Positions 62,294 to 64,000 of a stretch of 64,000 bases of DNA are shown here, piece by piece. Within the stretch, counting starts at the first letter, position 1. Every line of letters starts with the position of its first letter. The position numbers and the translations under genes were made by a program. Below the pieces are notes generated by a model, which made no database searches, was not told the DNA's origin, and worked only from the letters and a program-made list of their open reading frames with translations. The stretch lies in NCBI RefSeq assembly GCF_024496085.1, contig NZ_CP101751.1, positions 372,001 to 436,000 on the forward strand. Direction: 5' to 3'. This DNA is from Flavobacterium cerinum. GTDB lineage: Bacteria; Bacteroidota; Bacteroidia; Flavobacteriales; Flavobacteriaceae.

Positions 62294-63034
62294 ATGATCA
62301 AGCTATTTTTTCCAATGACAGCAATTGAACAATTACTTTCCGACACCGCCCACCGAACCTTTGATTATCCCAAATCCCGATGGATCTATTATCAGGAATG
62401 GAATAATGCTTTGTTTTTACATTGGAAAGTTCCTGTGACTTTACTAGAAAAGCTTGTTCCCGAAAAACTCAATATCGATACTTTCGACGGTCATGCTTAT
62501 GTATCATTAGTTGCCTTTACCATGCAAAAAATCCGACCGCGAAATTTACCGGCAATTACTTTTATTTCTGATTTTGATGAAATCAACATACGAACCTATA
62601 TTGATAACGACAATAAAAAAGGGGTTTACTTTTTAAATATTGAAGCTGCGAAATCTTTATCTGCTTATATTGCTAAAAAATTATCCGGACTTCCTTATGA
62701 AAAATCGGTTATAAATCGTTCCGATACCTCCTATAGTTCATACAATACGCAAAAAGCTTTTGCTCTGGAAACCGAATTCGAAATCAAAGAACCCATCTCA
62801 TCAAAAACAGCTTTAGACAAATGGCTTACTGAGCGTTATTGTCTGTATCTTGATCAGGAAAAATCTTTATACCGTTACGACATTCATCATAAAGAATGGG
62901 AGATTAAAAATGTTCATTTAAAACAACTTAGTCTAAACTATACTATCGATAATATATCGCTTTCCAATACGCCCGACTTTATTCATTATTCCGATGGTGT
63001 AAAAGTTGTCGCCTGGGAAAGAAGTAAAATATAA
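62294..63034 (+). CDS. DUF2071 (YqjF-like) protein
   Basis: The 246-residue protein has the DUF2071 signature WNNALFLHWKVPVTLLEKLVPEKLNIDTFDGHAYVSLV (in segments over residues 36-75). NIRTYI and the KSVINRS block follow at the expected spacing. The family is a cytosolic, acetoacetate-decarboxylase-like beta fold of unknown function. A second in-frame ATG at 62315 could be the start, since the first seven residues (MIKLFFP) are not family-like. Confidence 0.78.
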   Translation: MIKLFFPMTAIEQLLSDTAHRTFDYPKSRWIYYQEWNNALFLHWKVPVTLLEKLVPEKLNIDTFDGHAYVSLVAFTMQKIRPRNLPAITFISDFDEINIRTYIDNDNKKGVYFLNIEAAKSLSAYIAKKLSGLPYEKSVINRSDTSYSSYNTQKAFALETEFEIKEPISSKTALDKWLTERYCLYLDQEKSLYRYDIHHKEWEIKNVHLKQLSLNYTIDNISLSNTPDFIHYSDGVKVVAWERSKI

Positions 63035-63061
63035 AAACCTTAGATAATTTGATCAAATAAA

Positions 63062-63436
63062 ATGAGTGTCAAATATAAAATCGCTGCTACCACTTACATC
63101 ATTTTATTACTTGCAATAGTATTGTATTGTATGATGTGGGCTTTGGGCATGAAAGAAAACGCAAAACCTAATACCGTACTTATCTCTTTAATTATTTTAG
63201 TTGTATCGAATATCCTTTCACTAATTGCCTTTCCTTATGTTCCTAAGACAAATAAAAAAAGTATTCGCCTTTTGAGTTTACTAAATCTGATCTTTTTACT
63301 TGCCGGATCTTTTTTTATAATAGCATTGCTTCGATCACTCGATTTTTCTTTGTATTCCGTCGTTACATTGGTCACACTTGGACTATCGGATATCGTTTTA
63401 TGTTTAGAATTTAAAAAGCAACTCCAAACGAAATAG
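63062..63436 (+). CDS. Small four-helix membrane protein
   Basis: The 124-residue protein has four hydrophobic segments (about 7-28, 40-60, 70-90, 97-115) and no known motif. It is 27 bases downstream of the DUF2071 gene on the same strand. Function is unknown. Confidence 0.6.
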   Translation: MSVKYKIAATTYIILLLAIVLYCMMWALGMKENAKPNTVLISLIILVVSNILSLIAFPYVPKTNKKSIRLLSLLNLIFLLAGSFFIIALLRSLDFSLYSVVTLVTLGLSDIVLCLEFKKQLQTK

Positions 63437-63506
63437 TTATCAAACAATAATTACTCTTTTTCAAGATCTTCCGGTATATTTACAAGCCGCTATCACTAAG
63501 TCTGAA

Positions 63507-63974
63507 ATGAAATTTATCGCTATTATTTTCTTACTCTTTTTATCCTATCATACAACTGCACAGCCGGATAATTCCGAATTCACTCAAAAAGTTCTAAAGA
63601 GCAATGTGATTGGAAAAAAAATTACTTCCGGCGTTTGGAATGAAAAGGGAGATACAGAAACAAATCTTACCTATTTGGGTGCTGTAAAAGTAAAAAACGG
63701 AAAGACTTATAAGATAATGAATTCAATATGGACCTGGGGAATATCGGGTCGTGTTACAAATCGGATTTTGATATTTAATGATCGGAATCAGTATCTGGGA
63801 AATTATCCGATAACTGACTCCGAAAATCTCCCAATAGCACTCAAAAAGAGGTATTTGATCTTCAAAAACAACACAGGAAGCATATTCAAGGTTTATTTAG
63901 GAAATGGCATACCCGAAAAATTATATCAAAAAAACACTACTGAATTTAATTATATCTCCGATTTTCAACGTTAA
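63507..63974 (+). CDS. Secreted hypothetical protein
   Basis: The 155-residue protein has a signal peptide ending near TTAQP (about residue 18). The mature part is beta-rich (TYKIMNSIWTWGISGR, RYLIFKNNTGSIFKVYLG) without cysteine motifs. No family is recognised. It is probably periplasmic or exported. It lacks a T9SS tail and is the last complete gene in the window. Confidence 0.55.
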   Translation: MKFIAIIFLLFLSYHTTAQPDNSEFTQKVLKSNVIGKKITSGVWNEKGDTETNLTYLGAVKVKNGKTYKIMNSIWTWGISGRVTNRILIFNDRNQYLGNYPITDSENLPIALKKRYLIFKNNTGSIFKVYLGNGIPEKLYQKNTTEFNYISDFQR

Positions 63975-64000
63975 AAGAATCATATCCGTAATTGTATACC

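Noticed and set aside
1-64000. CRISPR array, prophage, or restriction/defence island
   Set aside because: No regularly spaced repeats, cas genes, integrase, phage structural genes or restriction enzymes are visible.

Overview
The window is a 64 kb stretch of a low-GC Bacteroidota chromosome, almost certainly a Flavobacteriaceae member close to Flavobacterium. Four things point there. Many genes are preceded by the Bacteroidota -7 promoter element TAnnTTTG and lack a strong Shine-Dalgarno sequence. Several secreted proteins end in a type IX secretion (T9SS) type A sorting domain. TonB-dependent receptor logic is present, and there are family-restricted DUFs (DUF4271, DUF4296, DUF3098, DUF3050). 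No rRNA, tRNA, CRISPR array, prophage or intact insertion sequence is visible. Most of the window is ordinary, intact chromosome with good terminators at gene ends.

Layout. 1-5 kb: the 3' end of a glutaryl-CoA dehydrogenase-like gene, a DUF3050 protein, a ferredoxin/ferredoxin-NADP reductase pair and an Fe-S assembly pair (Nfu, Mrp). 5.3-13.5 kb: a MacB-like ABC export operon (HlyD adaptor, ATPase, DUF2807 protein, FtsX-type permease) divergent from an NtrC-type activator and its histidine kinase. A TGGCACG element lies in front of the export operon, and rpoN (sigma-54) is itself in the window at 53.8 kb. 13.5-16.4 kb: an alkyltransferase-like DNA repair protein without catalytic cysteine, a LysE transporter, TrmB and a MurG-like glycosyltransferase. 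16.4-22.9 kb: a PhoR/PhoB-type pair divergent from a TonB receptor, a beta-helix-like lipoprotein and a very small protein that is little more than a T9SS sorting domain. Pho-box-like direct repeats lie between phoB and the receptor. 23-30.3 kb: a surface/secretome island with two paralogous T9SS proteins, and an M43 metalloprotease flanked by two paralogous head-repeat proteins that share near-identical DNA.

30.3-60.9 kb is mostly housekeeping. It holds a LuxE-like protein, tyrS, an NAD-dependent reductase, a GT2-pyrC-DUF4296 operon, DUF4271, hemD, pckA, DUF423, a saccharopine dehydrogenase-family gene, an Lrp regulator, a YugP-like peptidase and leuS. It continues with the ftsX-DUF3098-uppP-truB operon, a thioredoxin-like protein, a patatin, pyrH-frr, asnS, rpoN with a membrane protein, and a PorT-like barrel. 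It closes with a signalling cluster: a NarL-like regulator, a LytTR regulator whose receiver lacks the phospho-acceptor Asp, a small lipoprotein and a TPR histidine kinase with a lipobox.

60.9-64 kb looks accessory: a solo palindrome resembling an IS3-type end, then five small same-strand genes of unknown or poorly known function (one is DUF2071/YqjF-like).

The parts most worth a second look are the phoB-TonB-beta-helix-mini-CTD unit, the metalloprotease island bounded by direct repeats, the sigma-54 export switch with its non-canonical GAFTDA activator, and the degenerate-receiver LytTR/TPR-kinase locus. None is proven novel from sequence alone.
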